Assembly: GCF_009718825.1 (NCBI RefSeq)
Contig: NZ_WNHB01000002.1
Span: forward strand, 62,001 to 126,000
Direction: 5' to 3'
From: Terrilactibacillus tamarindi
GTDB lineage: Bacteria; Bacillota; Bacilli; Bacillales; Sporolactobacillaceae
DNA length: 64,000 nt
Shown in pieces: positions 63,635 through 64,000 of the stretch. The notes beneath the pieces are model-generated. The model saw only the letters and a program-made list of their open reading frames with translations. It searched no databases and was not told the origin of the DNA. Numbering within the stretch: the first letter of the stretch is position 1; each line of letters opens with the position of its first letter. The position numbers and the translations under genes are program-made.

Positions 63635-64000
63635 TTATTTAAATTCTGGATGTTGTTTTTGTTTACTTTTGGCTGCTTCATTTACTTGTTCATCGGCGTG
63701 ATAAGATGAGCGGACAAGAGGACCTGCCTCACAATGACGGAAGCCTTTTGCTAGAGCTATTTCTTTTAGCTCTGCAAATTCATCTGGGTGATAGTAGCGA
63801 ACCACATCAAGATGTTTTCGTGTTGGCTGGAGATATTGCCCGATCGTTAATATATCTACGTTATGCTTAAGAAGATCGTCCATCGCTTCCATTAATTCTT
63901 CTTTGGTTTCACCAAGACCAACCATAATACTAGACTTCGTTGGCGTATTTGGGCTCAATTCCTTAACACGCTTTAATAAATTTAGAGAGCGGTCATAGGT
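63635..64000 (-). CDS. lipA: Lipoyl synthase (3' part, runs off window)
   Basis: Radical-SAM enzyme that inserts sulfur into protein-bound octanoate. About 122 C-terminal residues are present: [54 protein letters not shown] and the final [13 protein letters not shown] with the serine that binds the auxiliary cluster. The frame is open to base 64000. It supplies lipoate for GcvH and other lipoyl proteins. Confidence 0.95.
   Translation of the reverse strand, partial: TYDRSLNLLKRVKELSPNTPTKSSIMVGLGETKEELMEAMDDLLKHNVDILTIGQYLQPTRKHLDVVRYYHPDEFAELKEIALAKGFRHCEAGPLVRSSYHADEQVNEAAKSKQKQHPEFK

Overview
The window is chromosomal DNA of a low-GC, endospore-forming Gram-positive bacterium of the order Bacillales. 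This rests on an H-type small acid-soluble spore protein (sspH), a YjcZ-type spore peptide, the SigI/RsgI pair, S-box, T-box and purine riboswitches, AGGAGG-type ribosome sites, and a local order (sufC, metNPQ, YusE-like thioredoxin, gcvH, YusI-like ArsC protein) that recalls Bacillus subtilis. I cannot name the species. No rRNA, tRNA or CRISPR array was seen.

Layout. 0-9 kb: start of sufC, methionine importer metNPQ, a SAM riboswitch whose metY-like gene has lost its N-terminal half, a cytosolic thioredoxin-fold protein, rsgI/sigI, a CGTC thioredoxin, gcvH and an ArsC/Spx-fold protein. 9-14.5 kb: an S9 oligopeptidase, a secreted CAP protein, sspH, a membrane-anchored orphan, a doubled MITE-like repeat and an SGNH esterase. 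14.6-22.8 kb: a reductive pyrimidine catabolism cluster (dihydropyrimidinase, PreA, PreT, NCS1 transporter) with its PucR regulator. 22.9-27.1 kb: xpt-pbuX behind a guanine riboswitch, then divergent ansR and ansA. 27.1-35.3 kb: dps with a perfect PerR box, an aldehyde dehydrogenase and a PTS IIBCA permease both with cre-like sites, a TipA-like MerR regulator and a YhgE/Pip membrane protein. 35.4-39.5 kb: an accessory region full of decayed genes and IS pieces, with a few intact small genes (macro domain, GNAT, DUF1294, an L7/L12-like 51-residue protein). 39.5-47 kb: a GNAT, a divergent hxlR/pfpI pair, a CBS protein, a leucine T-box ahead of a 557-residue leuA, and small envelope or spore genes. 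47-50.9 kb: class Ib ribonucleotide reductase nrdIEF behind two NrdR-like boxes. 51-64 kb: a DUF3888 protein, a nitroreductase, thrS with its T-box, a DUF421 protein, glutamate synthase gltBD with divergent gltC, and the 3' part of lipA.

Noncoding features that stand out: (i) a dispersed structured repeat of about 140 bp in six intergenic places, with two strong hairpins and some pair-preserving changes, two copies bracketing pbuX; (ii) two unrelated-looking 21-bp tandem arrays (9 and about 20 units), each lying directly beyond the terminator of a minus-strand gene; (iii) a tandem pair of a second repeat family at 13.4-13.75 kb. These are the best candidates for undescribed biology; no new protein-coding defence or metabolic system was recognised.
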